From Candidatus Pedobacter colombiensis (lineage in GTDB: Bacteria; Bacteroidota; Bacteroidia; Sphingobacteriales; Sphingobacteriaceae), in assembly GCA_029202485.1 (NCBI GenBank), contig CP119313.1, positions 124,001-188,000 of the forward strand: a DNA stretch of 64,000 bases, given 5' to 3'. The notes beneath the pieces are model-generated. The model saw nothing but the letters and a program-made list of their open reading frames with translations. It made no database searches and was not told where the DNA came from. The stretch's first letter is position 1. Every line of letters starts with the position of its first letter. The position numbers and the translations under genes were made by a program. Shown one piece after another: positions 9,801 through 17,601 of the stretch.

Positions 9801-11251
9801 GCGGAACCGTTTGAACCACCATTACAAGCAACATTCGACTGAGCCGTAGAAGCTGTTATGGGAGCAGAAGGTTGCGTGATCGTGAATGTTTTGGTGGTTG
9901 AACATAGGTTCGCATCTGTAATTGTACAAGTATAGGTACCTGCTGTTAAACCAGAAGCAGTTGCAGCTGTACCTCCTGAAGGTGACCATGAATAAGTGTA
10001 TGAACCAGTACCACCGGATACATTGGAAACGGAAGCGGAACCGTTTGAACCACCATTACAAGCAACATTCGACTGAGCCGTAGAAGCTGTTATGGGAGCA
10101 GAAGGTTGCGTGATCGTGAATGTTTTGGTGGTTGAACATAGGTTCGCATCTGTAATTGTACAAGTATAGGTACCTGCTGTTAAACCAGAAGCAGTTGCAG
10201 CTGTACCTCCTGAAGGTGACCATGAATAAGTGTATGAACCAGTACCACCGGATACATTGGAAACGGAAGCGGAACCGTTTGAACCACCATTACAAGCAAC
10301 ATTCGACTGAGCCGTAGAAGCTGTTATGGGAGCAGAAGGTTGCGTGATCGTGAATGTTTTGGTGGTTGAACATAGGTTCGCATCTGTAATTGTACAAGTA
10401 TAGGTACCTGCTGTTAAACCAGAAGCAGTTGCAGCTGTACCTCCTGAAGGTGACCATGAATAAGTGTATGAACCAGTACCACCGGATACATTGGAAACGG
10501 AAGCGGAACCGTTTGAACCACCATTACAAGCAACATTCGACTGAGCCGTAGAAGCCGTTATGGGAGCAGAAGGTTGCACCAGATTGAAGGTTACTTGTTT
10601 TGTGTTATTTTCACTATCTGTAACGGTACAAGTATAAGTGCCTGCCGTTAATCCGGAAGCCAACGCCCCCGTTCCCCCTAAAGGCGACCACGAATAAGTA
10701 TAGGGTCCTAAACCACCAGTTACAAAAACAGCTGCTGAGCCAGTATTGCCGCCGTTACAAGCTATATTCGTTTGTGAGTCCGGACTTGCTGACAGCACAG
10801 GACCTGTGGTAAAAGTTAAATCATCTCCATAAACGGGTATATCTGGATTGAATTGTTCAAACGCATACGATCTGAAGTGAATGAGGGTGCCACTTGGTAA
10901 ATTTGTAATCACAGCACTGAAAATCCCCGGTCCAATTCCGATCTGTGTTTTGTGGTCATTAACCGTTGGATCGGCAGTCAATGACCAGACTATACCTCTT
11001 TCTTCAAAGAAAGAAAGAAAATTATTAGTTGTAGTGCCCCCTAACCTTGCACTTACTGCACCAATATTTGTTGCAGGGGATGTTGTTATTGGTTCTGGAA
11101 CAGCTTTTACTTTTGAAATCAGGGGTGCCGGAGGATCAATGTCACCAGAGGCCTTCGCCGCTGTGTTTACCGCTAAGGTGAAAAATAATAACGCAAATGC
11201 GATCATACCTTTCCTTAACATTAAGTTAAAAAAGAGTAGTAGTTTTTTCAT
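6893..11251 (-). CDS. Giant type IX-secreted adhesin A with SprB-like repeats and CHU_C sorting domain
   Basis: The 1452-residue product has a signal peptide (1-34, ending AKA) and an FN3-like domain at about 52-150. One diverged SprB-like repeat follows at 150-230, eight 78-residue repeats at 231-854, and a further variant unit to about 930. Next come an Ig-like domain, two YDG-type domains (KTYDGNTNIT, KVYDGTDVAI), one MBG domain (PLTITADNKDKFVG) and a cadherin-like domain. The C-terminal ~87 residues start NIMSPNGDGVNDKW and contain VKIFDKTGRTVYSKKGYDNSWEG. This is the gliding-motility-associated type B sorting domain used by the type IX secretion system. Each repeat carries a Cys pair (ACNGG and TCTITDANLC). 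It is probably a surface adhesin, and the downstream porP gene is the likely partner. Confidence 0.92.
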   Translation of the reverse strand: MKKLLLFFNLMLRKGMIAFALLFFTLAVNTAAKASGDIDPPAPLISKVKAVPEPITTSPATNIGAVSARLGGTTTNNFLSFFEERGIVWSLTADPTVNDHKTQIGIGPGIFSAVITNLPSGTLIHFRSYAFEQFNPDIPVYGDDLTFTTGPVLSASPDSQTNIACNGGNTGSAAVFVTGGLGPYTYSWSPLGGTGALASGLTAGTYTCTVTDSENNTKQVTFNLVQPSAPITASTAQSNVACNGGSNGSASVSNVSGGTGSYTYSWSPSGGTAATASGLTAGTYTCTITDANLCSTTKTFTITQPSAPITASTAQSNVACNGGSNGSASVSNVSGGTGSYTYSWSPSGGTAATASGLTAGTYTCTITDANLCSTTKTFTITQPSAPITASTAQSNVACNGGSNGSASVSNVSGGTGSYTYSWSPSGGTAATASGLTAGTYTCTITDANLCSTTKTFTITQPSAPITASTAQSNVACNGGSNGSASVSNVSGGTGSYTYSWSPSGGTAATASGLTAGTYTCTITDANLCSTTKTFTITQPSAPITASTAQSNVACNGGSNGSASVSNVSGGTGSYTYSWSPSGGTAATASGLTAGTYTCTITDANLCSTTKTFTITQPSAPITASTAQLNVACNGGSNGSASVSNVSGGTGSYTYSWSPSGGTAATASGLTAGTYTCTITDANLCSTTKTFTITQPSAPITASTAQLNVACNGGSNGSASVSNVSGGTGSYTYSWSPSGGTAATASGLTAGTYTCTITDANLCSTTKTFTITQPSAPITASMAQSNVACNGGSNGSASVSNVSGGTGSYTYSWSPSGGTAATASGLTAGTYTCTITDANGCTSAKSFTITQPSAPITASMAQSNVTTAGGANGSATVTVTGGTGSYLYSWSPSGGTAATASGLTAGSYTCTITDANLCSTTKTFSIIQPAALTGFQNINKNYGDPTFPLTKPNSASTGAFSYSSSNSSIASVSGANVTILTPGTVTITATQAASGTYNISTTTATLTVAKKDISLTLNPAPAISKTYDGNTNITLVPANYSLTGLVTGDILSVTSTTTYQNSNAGAGKTITASNFVLNGTQKDYYNLTTATANVTGSITPKTLTATAATVTKVYDGTDVAIVTFNPLTGIISGDIVTLTQGTAVYDNKNVGVAKPITANGLTLNGSSAANYTLAPVSLTGTITSKPLTITADNKDKFVGTANPTFTASYTGFVPGESSSVLTTQPVLTTSANLSSPIGTYDINIAGAAAANYNIQYAKGTLTVKPGAPKSIALAGVTLFEYSPIGTNAGTLTSTSDDPQAIFTYSLVPGIGDTDNSSFSIVGNNIQTAKSLSMITKTNYSVLVRSTTQHGLSLEKFFTINLTTTAPKATNIMSPNGDGVNDKWVIDDLQLYPNNEVKIFDKTGRTVYSKKGYDNSWEGTLNGAPLAEGTYFYVIDFGPGKPKTKGYITITRSK
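8690..10561 (-). repeat. Eight tandem 234-bp coding repeats in adhesin A
   Basis: The phrase GTTATGGGAGCAGAAGGTT recurs with an exact period of 234 bases, giving eight full units read on the minus strand, each coding 78 residues that begin ITAS and end TQPSAP. Units 1-7 (10561 down to 8924) are almost identical at the DNA level. The visible differences are single bases such as TCGACTGAGCC versus TCAACTGAGCT. Unit 8 differs at its end (ANGCTSAKSF), and diverged units flank both sides. Such identity points to recent unequal crossing-over or gene conversion and makes copy number prone to change or mis-assembly. Confidence 0.95.
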
Positions 11252-11469
11252 TTTTAAATTTGATTTGGTTTTGCTGGAATGAAATTCTATCGAAATCTGG
11301 TAAGTATTTGGTGTTAATGTATTAGATTAGCCACACCATTGTGATTTTAATGTTTTTTGTCTCAAAAATAGTTTAGTTTTTGTGTAAAATGTAGCGTTGA
11401 ATAATGCAATGATATAATCCTGTATAGATTGATGGGTAAAATTGTTTCCAAATTGGATATTCTTAATTT

Positions 11470-12456
11470 ATGACTTTGAGTAACGTTCTTCGCAGAAAGG
11501 CAGATCCGAAAAATTTACAAGCCATTTTTGAATGCCTGGATCTTTTTTATCCCATGAGTGAAGGAGTCAAAATTGAATTTGATAAGCGTTGTTTTGAGTT
11601 TGAAATGAATAAAGGGGAGTATCTCTTAAGGGCAGGAGATTACAGTCATTATGTTTATTTTATTATGGAGGGGATTGTTACCGGTGTAGCTACCTTAAAT
11701 GGTAAGGCGATTACCAGCTTCATTTCTGTAAAAGGAGAATTAGTGACCGCAATTGAGGGTTTATATGGTGTTTGTCCCGCTACTGAGGATATCAAAGTAG
11801 AAGAGTCTGCTTTACTTATTGGTCTGCATGTGGATGATCTGGATCAAGTTATAAGGGATTATCCTGAAATGAATATCATTATGCGAAAGGTGATGGAATT
11901 ACATTATAAACTAGCTCACCATCGTTCTGTGTTTTTTAGGATAGGAACGGCGACTGATAAATATGATTTTTTTCTAAATGCCTATCCTGATCATGCGCCT
12001 CGTATACCCTTAGAGCTAACAGCCTCTTTTCTGAATATCAAAATCAATACCCTTAAAAAGATCGTTAGCCAACAGCTGTCTAAAAATGTTGAGCTGACAA
12101 AGGGCGGTATTGAAATTTATATGGAGCGTGAACAGCCCTTCTTACAAAAGAAACTTACACTGTTGCAGCTTGCGGATCAATTCGGCGTTCGCGCACATAC
12201 TATGTCGCATCTCTTGAGTTTTTATTTTAAGAAAAACTTTAATCAGTTTGTAAATACCTATCGTATTAATTTTGTGTTGAGCAAATTGGAAAATCAGGAT
12301 TGCTTAAAACAATACAGTCTACATGGCCTGGGAAGCGACGCAGGTTTCGCCTCAAACAGCTCCTTTTTTACAGAGTTTAAAAAGAGCGTTGGACTAAGCC
12401 CTCAAGCTTATTGTAAACAACAGAATGAATTTAGTTTGATGTCAGAATCAAAATAA
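11470..12456 (+). CDS. Hybrid regulator: Crp-like cyclic-nucleotide-binding domain plus AraC-type DNA-binding domain
   Basis: The 328-residue product has an N-terminal double-stranded beta-helix like Crp/Fnr sensors (about 20-145: FEMNKGEYLLRAGDYSHYVYFIMEG, then a GELVTA turn). A long helix and a middle segment follow (LELTASFLNIKINTLKKIVS, about 177-200), which may be a decayed Crp-type HTH. The C-terminus is an AraC/HTH_18-like region (about 225-318: LTLLQLADQFGVRAHTMSHL and FASNSSFFTEFKKSVGLSPQAY). The usual cyclic-AMP-binding PRxS-type phosphate cassette is not evident, so the ligand is unknown. It is transcribed divergently from adhesin A, with 218 bases between them, and converges on the second adhesin-porP unit. 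Control of those genes is an inference from position. Confidence 0.8.
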   Translation: MTLSNVLRRKADPKNLQAIFECLDLFYPMSEGVKIEFDKRCFEFEMNKGEYLLRAGDYSHYVYFIMEGIVTGVATLNGKAITSFISVKGELVTAIEGLYGVCPATEDIKVEESALLIGLHVDDLDQVIRDYPEMNIIMRKVMELHYKLAHHRSVFFRIGTATDKYDFFLNAYPDHAPRIPLELTASFLNIKINTLKKIVSQQLSKNVELTKGGIEIYMEREQPFLQKKLTLLQLADQFGVRAHTMSHLLSFYFKKNFNQFVNTYRINFVLSKLENQDCLKQYSLHGLGSDAGFASNSSFFTEFKKSVGLSPQAYCKQQNEFSLMSESK

Positions 12457-12482
12457 ATGCTAGAGATAAAAAAAGAGTAGGA

Positions 12483-12527
12483 ACAGCCCCTCGAGCTTAT
12501 TGTAATAAGTGTAAGGGGCTGTCTTTG
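12483..12527. terminator. Bidirectional hairpin terminator between the hybrid regulator and porP copy B
   Basis: ACAGCCCCT (12483-12491) pairs with AGGGGCTGT (12514-12522). The loop holds a second inverted repeat, CTTATT and AATAAG. A T-rich tail CTTTGTT follows on the plus strand. It sits just after the regulator's stop and directly abuts the stop of the converging porP gene at 12528. Confidence 0.75.
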
Positions 12528-13415
12528 TTACTTGCTCAGATTTAACCTAAGGTTCAATTCAAAACTACCATTGGTATAACTACTCAAAGCCGAGGTTTGT
12601 GTGGTGTAAGTTCCGCTGATCAGGTATTTCTTTTTATAATCCATACCCAAACCGAAAGTGGTGTTTTTTGTACTGTGGTACATGGCCAACAACATCACTT
12701 GTTTATTGGCAATGCTCAACTGCGTTCCTGCATCCCAGATGTTGTCAAATCCTTTCACGCCACGGTAAGCTACTTTAGGTTCCAGATCCATACCTTCGGC
12801 ACCTTCGCTGATGTTGATTTGGTAACTGGCTGCCGTGTAAAAAGTAGCGACATCAGCCAATTGAATCACATCTTTTTTTAACACGCTTTTAAGGTTAGGA
12901 ATTGCAGCCTGTACATTTAGCTTACCAGAGGTATAAGCTACACCAAAATCACCATCGAGGTAAGTTTTACGATCATTGTATTGTCCTACGCTAGGATCAT
13001 TGGGATTGCCGTAAATATCTGCATTCTCTAAACGTTGGGTCATGAAGCCAAACGATACCCCAAAGTGTAATTGCTGACCTTCGCTATTTAATGGCAGGTG
13101 ATAGGCGTAACTACCTACCACGCGTGTTTGTCTTTGCAGACCAGCACTTTCGTTGTTCACTGATAGCCCTAATCCTACTTTGTTAAAACCATAATCTGCT
13201 GTAAGGTTTTGGGTTAGTGGAGAACCTGGAACATTGCTCCATAGTTTGCGGTAAGCGCCGTTTAATTTTAGACCTTGTCCCGCACCGGCAAAGGCCGGGT
13301 TGATCAAATATTGATTGGTATAGTATTGTGACGATAAGGGGTTTAATTGTGCCCTAACGGAACTACCAATGACAGTAAAAGCGATTAGTGCCAGTGTCTT
13401 ATATATTGGTTTCAT
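12528..13415 (-). CDS. PorP/SprF family type IX secretion membrane protein (copy B)
   Basis: This 295-residue protein is nearly the twin of the product at 5960-6847. After residue 22 I find only A/S, F/Y, T/S and L/F exchanges, all conservative. The signal peptide, in contrast, differs at many positions (MKPIYKTLALIAFTVIGSSVRA against MKTIYKTALLLAFSATIGSVKA). Architecture is a cleavable signal, QLNPLSSQYYTNQYLINPAF, then an outer-membrane barrel. It begins 22 bases after the stop of adhesin B, so the pair forms one transcript. By analogy with SprF it should serve the adhesin upstream. Confidence 0.92.
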   Translation of the reverse strand: MKPIYKTLALIAFTVIGSSVRAQLNPLSSQYYTNQYLINPAFAGAGQGLKLNGAYRKLWSNVPGSPLTQNLTADYGFNKVGLGLSVNNESAGLQRQTRVVGSYAYHLPLNSEGQQLHFGVSFGFMTQRLENADIYGNPNDPSVGQYNDRKTYLDGDFGVAYTSGKLNVQAAIPNLKSVLKKDVIQLADVATFYTAASYQINISEGAEGMDLEPKVAYRGVKGFDNIWDAGTQLSIANKQVMLLAMYHSTKNTTFGLGMDYKKKYLISGTYTTQTSALSSYTNGSFELNLRLNLSK

Positions 13416-13437
13416 TTATTTAATTCTTAAGTGATGT

Positions 13438-16400
13438 TTAACGGGTTTGTTCTGATCTTGTTACAGTGATGTAACCTTTGAATATACGCCTGTCGGTTCC
13501 AAAATCAATAATGTAATAATAGGTTCCTTCAGCTAATGGCAAGCCATTGAGTGTGGCATCCCAGCTATTGTCATAGCCTTTTTTACCATAGATAAAGCGA
13601 CCAGACTTGTCAAAGATCTTAACCTCGTTATTCGGGTACATGTCAATGTTGTCAATCACCCATTTATCGTTATACCCATCACCATTTGGCGAGAGGATGT
13701 TGTTGGCCTTAATTTTAACCAGATCATGGAGTACCGTTAAAGTAAAGGATTTAGTCTCCGTACATCCACTTGCATTGGTCACTGTTACCGTATAGGTTGT
13801 GGTTTCTTTTGGTCTTACCTCAATAGTGGCTGTGCTTTGACCATTTTGGATGCTGTTATTAGGTGTCCATTGATAGGTAGCTCCACCGGTAGCGCTTAGC
13901 AGTGCTTTTTCACCTTTACTGATTTGAGCTCCTTTTTCGCTGTTGATAGACACAACCGGCAGCGCATTTATGGTGATCACAAAAGTTCTGCTGTAGGTAT
14001 CTATACCACCGTTAGCTGTTCCGCCATTATCTTTAACAGTTACTGTAACTGAAGCTGTTCCTGATGTGCCGGTTTTAGCTTTATAGTTGACTATACCTGT
14101 AGCACCGGTACCGGTTACTGTTAAGCTTTCAAATAAGCCGGCATTGTTGCTGCTTACACTTAGCATGGTCGTTTGCCAAGTCTCAGGACCGGCACTGATG
14201 CCAGTTAAGGCTATTGATTGCGTTGCTGTAGTGTAGCAGATATTTTGATTGTTGATTGTTGCCAATGTTGGCGCTTCGTTTACATCAATTACAGCGATGG
14301 TAAAGACTTTCTCCAGACTCTGGCCATATTGAGTTGTACTCCTTACGCGGATGCTGTAAATGGCCTTGGTTTCATAATCAAGGATCGCATTGGTGTTGAC
14401 TTTGTCATTGCTAATGGTAAATAAAGCATTGTCAGTATCTCCGGCTCCTGCAACGATGGTATAAGTAAAAGTTGCAGAAGGATCATCAGAAGTACTACTC
14501 AGAGTACCTGCATTGGTTCCTATTGGCCTATTTTCAAATAGTGGTATTGCAGCTAATGTAATACTGGTTGGTGCACCAGGTTTTATTTTTAAAACCCCTT
14601 CTACATAACTAATGGTGTAGTTGGCCGCTATTGCACCGGCAGCTTTAATTGGGTAATTGCCAATAGGACTGCTTGTTGTTGCCGTAGTGGTCAACACTGG
14701 TTTGGTGCTAACTACTGCACTGGTTTCGCCTAGTGCAAAACCGCTATAGCTTGGGGTTAATGTAGGATTGGCTGCTCCGACAAATTTTTCCTGATTGTCT
14801 GCTGTAATGGTTAATGGTGCTGCAGTAACAGATAGTGCACCGGGTGCATAGCTAATGGTGTAGTTGCTACTTACTGCACCGCTTGCTGTAATTGTATATG
14901 GGCTACTTGCAACCGAAGAAACTATGGTAGCTGTTGTACTTAGTGTGGGTTGCGTGGTTAAACTTGCTTGTGTATCTCCATTTACAAAACCGGAATAACT
15001 AGCAGTTAATGTAGGCACAGCTGCGCCATATACTTTAGTTTGGTTATCTGCCTTAATGGTTAATGGTGCTGCAGTAACCGATAAAGCACCGGGCGCATAG
15101 CTGATGGCATAGTTACTACTTACTGCACCACTTGCGGTAATTGTATATGGGCTACCTGCAACCGAAGAAGCTGAGGTTGCTGTTGTGGTCAGTATTGGTT
15201 GCGTGGTTAAGCTGGCTTGTGTATCACCGTTAACAAAAGCGGAATAACTAGCAGTTAATGTAGGTACAGCTGCGCCATATTCCTTAGTTTGGTTATCTAC
15301 GGTAATGGTTAAAGGTGCTGCAGTAACTGATAAAACACCTGGCGCATAGCTGATGGTATAGTTACTACTTACTGCACCATTTGCTGTAATTGTATATGGG
15401 CTTGCTGCAACCGAAGAAGCTGAAGTTGCTGTTGTGGTCAGTATTGGTTGTGTAATTAAGCTGGCTTGTGTATCTCCATTTATAAAACCGGAATAACTAG
15501 CAGTTAATGTAGGCACATTTGCACCATATACTTTAGTTTGGTTATCCGCCTTAATGGTTAAAGGTGCTGCGGTAACTGATAAAGCACCAGGGACATAGCT
15601 AATGGTGTAGTTGTTACTTGCTGCGCCACTTGCGATAATCAGGTACGGGCTACCCGCAACTGGAGAGGCTGCAGTTGCTGTTGTACTTAGCGTTGGTTGC
15701 GTGATTAAGCTGGCTCGTGTATCTCCATTTGCAAAACCATTGTAGCTGGCCGTTAACGTAGGCATACTTGCCCCATATACTTTGGTTTGGTTATCAGCCC
15801 TAATGGTTAATGGCGCTGCGGTAATTGACAAATTGCCTGGAATGTAGCTGATGGCATAGTTACTACTTACTGCGCCACTTGCCGTAATTGTATATGGGCT
15901 ACCTGCAACTGATGAAGCTGAGGTTGCTGTTGTGGTCAGTATTGGTTGTGTAATTAAGCTGGCTTGTGTATCACCGTTAACAAAAGCGGAATAACTGGCA
16001 GTTAATATAGGCACAGCTGCACCATATACTTTGGTTTGGTTATCCGCAGTAATGGTTAAAGGCGCTGCGGTAATTGACAAATTGCCTGGAATGTAGCTAA
16101 TGGTGTAGTTACTACTTACTGCGCCACTTGCTATGATTGTATATGGGCTACCTGCAACTGATGAAGCTGAAGTTGCTGTTGTGGTCAGTATTGGTTGCGT
16201 GATTAAGCTGGCTTGTGTATCTCCATTTACAAAACCATTGTAGCTGGCGGTTAACGTAGGCATACTTGCCCCATATACTTTGGTTTGGTTATCGGCCCTA
16301 ATGGTTAATGGAGCTGTATTTACGTTACTTAATGGTATAGCCACATTAAGTGTTGTAGCTCCTGGACTTGCTAACTGGATGTTTCCGAAGTAATTGTCGG

Positions 16401-17601
16401 CATTGCTTGAGCTTTTCAATCGAGCGTAAATGGTGCCTGATATGGATCCGGATGTACCCAGAGTTACGGAGTTCCCAAAATTTACATTATCAATACTAAC
16501 CTCAAAACCGGTAGGAGCTGTAACTAATACCCCGCTAGTCATGTTTGAAGCTGCAACCGTAAAGCTTGTAGAGTTTGATGCGGTACCGTAAGCAGTGGTT
16601 AGTGCCGTTAATGTGCCTGTTGAAGTAATTGTTGGAACAACTTGTTCTATGGTATATTCTTGTCCCGTAAAACCACCCGTAAGTGGGTTTGATGAAGTAT
16701 CCATGATTCCTGTACCGGAATTGTTTAAATTAAGCCCGATGGTTCCGTTTCCTGAAACACCTTGTATTGTAATCTGATAGCTATTTCCTGTACCGGAAAT
16801 ACTGCTAATAAATCCAGAACTGCTGCCCGTTGAAATTATGGTAAAGTCAGTGATGTCTACACCTGTAACGTTTTTGGAGAAAGTTAAGGTGTAAGAAATA
16901 ACAGTAGCATTTGTTGGTGTACTGCTATTGCGGTTCAGGGAAACAACTGTAGGTGGAGTAATGTCATTTACACCAATGGTAAATGCTTTATCAAAGGTTG
17001 CACCATTGCTGTCCGTGGTTCGAATTCTGACGCTATAGCTTGATTTTGTACTATAATTCGGAATGGCCAAGATCTTTAGTTGGTTACCGGTAATTATAAA
17101 TGAGGCATTGTCTATACTGCCAGTTCCGGCAATAAGGCTGTAGGTGAAGGTGTCTGAAACATCAGCATCTGTCGTGCTTAAATTTCCAACAACTGAGTTT
17201 GCAGGGACTCCGCTATTTATGGTATTAGAGGAAAGCGTAATATCTGTTGGGATAGCATTAATTTTAACAGTTACAGTGATTGGACTGCCGGTGCAACCAT
17301 TGAGGGTTGGTGTTACAGTATAGTTCACTACGCCTGAGCCTGTAAGTGTTTGCGCAATTGAAGTGCCAGAATTAGCAGAAGCTCCATTTACTGTTCCGCT
17401 TACGGTGGCGGCTATCCATGCGAAGGTGGCTCCTGTTGGGGTTGAAGTGAGTGCAATGCTTGTTGTGGTCCCACTATTGATTGTTGGAGAAGCCGGACTT
17501 GCGATGGCAACGGGGGTGGTTATAGTAAGTGTCACAGTATTTGAAGTAGCAGCGGGGGCTGTGGTTCCTGTTGCTACACAGCGATATAGATAACCATTCA
17601 T
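13438..17601 (-). CDS. Type IX-secreted adhesin B, C-terminal fragment (MBG repeats, CHU_C domain)
   Basis: The first ATG at 17601 gives 1387 residues but no signal peptide. The same frame is open further upstream and reads STATLTLTGTTTG then MNGYLYRCVATG, the end of an Ig-like domain. The natural protein therefore begins in the neighbouring frame (17598-18782). Domains in order are the Ig-like remnant, Ig/PKD-like and cadherin-like modules, seven MBG-type units starting near residue 430, a cadherin-like domain, a PKD-like domain with a SATGGATYQWTPN core, and a C-terminal CHU_C sorting domain (NILSPNGDGYNDKWVIDNID). A type IX-secreted surface protein partnered by the downstream porP is the best reading. 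As sequenced it lacks an export signal. Confidence 0.85.
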   Translation of the reverse strand: MNGYLYRCVATGTTAPAATSNTVTLTITTPVAIASPASPTINSGTTTSIALTSTPTGATFAWIAATVSGTVNGASANSGTSIAQTLTGSGVVNYTVTPTLNGCTGSPITVTVKINAIPTDITLSSNTINSGVPANSVVGNLSTTDADVSDTFTYSLIAGTGSIDNASFIITGNQLKILAIPNYSTKSSYSVRIRTTDSNGATFDKAFTIGVNDITPPTVVSLNRNSSTPTNATVISYTLTFSKNVTGVDITDFTIISTGSSSGFISSISGTGNSYQITIQGVSGNGTIGLNLNNSGTGIMDTSSNPLTGGFTGQEYTIEQVVPTITSTGTLTALTTAYGTASNSTSFTVAASNMTSGVLVTAPTGFEVSIDNVNFGNSVTLGTSGSISGTIYARLKSSSNADNYFGNIQLASPGATTLNVAIPLSNVNTAPLTIRADNQTKVYGASMPTLTASYNGFVNGDTQASLITQPILTTTATSASSVAGSPYTIIASGAVSSNYTISYIPGNLSITAAPLTITADNQTKVYGAAVPILTASYSAFVNGDTQASLITQPILTTTATSASSVAGSPYTITASGAVSSNYAISYIPGNLSITAAPLTIRADNQTKVYGASMPTLTASYNGFANGDTRASLITQPTLSTTATAASPVAGSPYLIIASGAASNNYTISYVPGALSVTAAPLTIKADNQTKVYGANVPTLTASYSGFINGDTQASLITQPILTTTATSASSVAASPYTITANGAVSSNYTISYAPGVLSVTAAPLTITVDNQTKEYGAAVPTLTASYSAFVNGDTQASLTTQPILTTTATSASSVAGSPYTITASGAVSSNYAISYAPGALSVTAAPLTIKADNQTKVYGAAVPTLTASYSGFVNGDTQASLTTQPTLSTTATIVSSVASSPYTITASGAVSSNYTISYAPGALSVTAAPLTITADNQEKFVGAANPTLTPSYSGFALGETSAVVSTKPVLTTTATTSSPIGNYPIKAAGAIAANYTISYVEGVLKIKPGAPTSITLAAIPLFENRPIGTNAGTLSSTSDDPSATFTYTIVAGAGDTDNALFTISNDKVNTNAILDYETKAIYSIRVRSTTQYGQSLEKVFTIAVIDVNEAPTLATINNQNICYTTATQSIALTGISAGPETWQTTMLSVSSNNAGLFESLTVTGTGATGIVNYKAKTGTSGTASVTVTVKDNGGTANGGIDTYSRTFVITINALPVVSINSEKGAQISKGEKALLSATGGATYQWTPNNSIQNGQSTATIEVRPKETTTYTVTVTNASGCTETKSFTLTVLHDLVKIKANNILSPNGDGYNDKWVIDNIDMYPNNEVKIFDKSGRFIYGKKGYDNSWDATLNGLPLAEGTYYYIIDFGTDRRIFKGYITVTRSEQTR
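14821..16314 (-). repeat. Six tandem 249-bp MBG-type repeats in adhesin B (a seventh diverged unit follows)
   Basis: Units of exactly 83 residues start at minus-strand positions 16314, 16065, 15816, 15567, 15318 and 15069. Each begins APLTI and carries DNQTKVYGA or a close variant, and ends LSITA or LSVTA. A seventh, more diverged unit starts at 14820 (DNQEKFVGAANP) and resembles the single MBG unit of adhesin A. Units are similar but not identical, so this array is older than the one in adhesin A. Confidence 0.9.

Noticed and set aside
8690..10561. CRISPR array
   Set aside because: The 234-bp period, lack of distinct spacers and continuous coding frame show protein-coding tandem repeats.
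10881..11282. Plus-strand open frame opposite the start of adhesin A
   Set aside because: It lies antisense to the signal peptide and FN3-like region of a well-supported gene, and has no recognisable domain.
12597..12881. Plus-strand open frame inside porP copy B, with a counterpart at 6131-6313 in copy A
   Set aside because: The shared sequence only mirrors the paralogous porP genes on the other strand.
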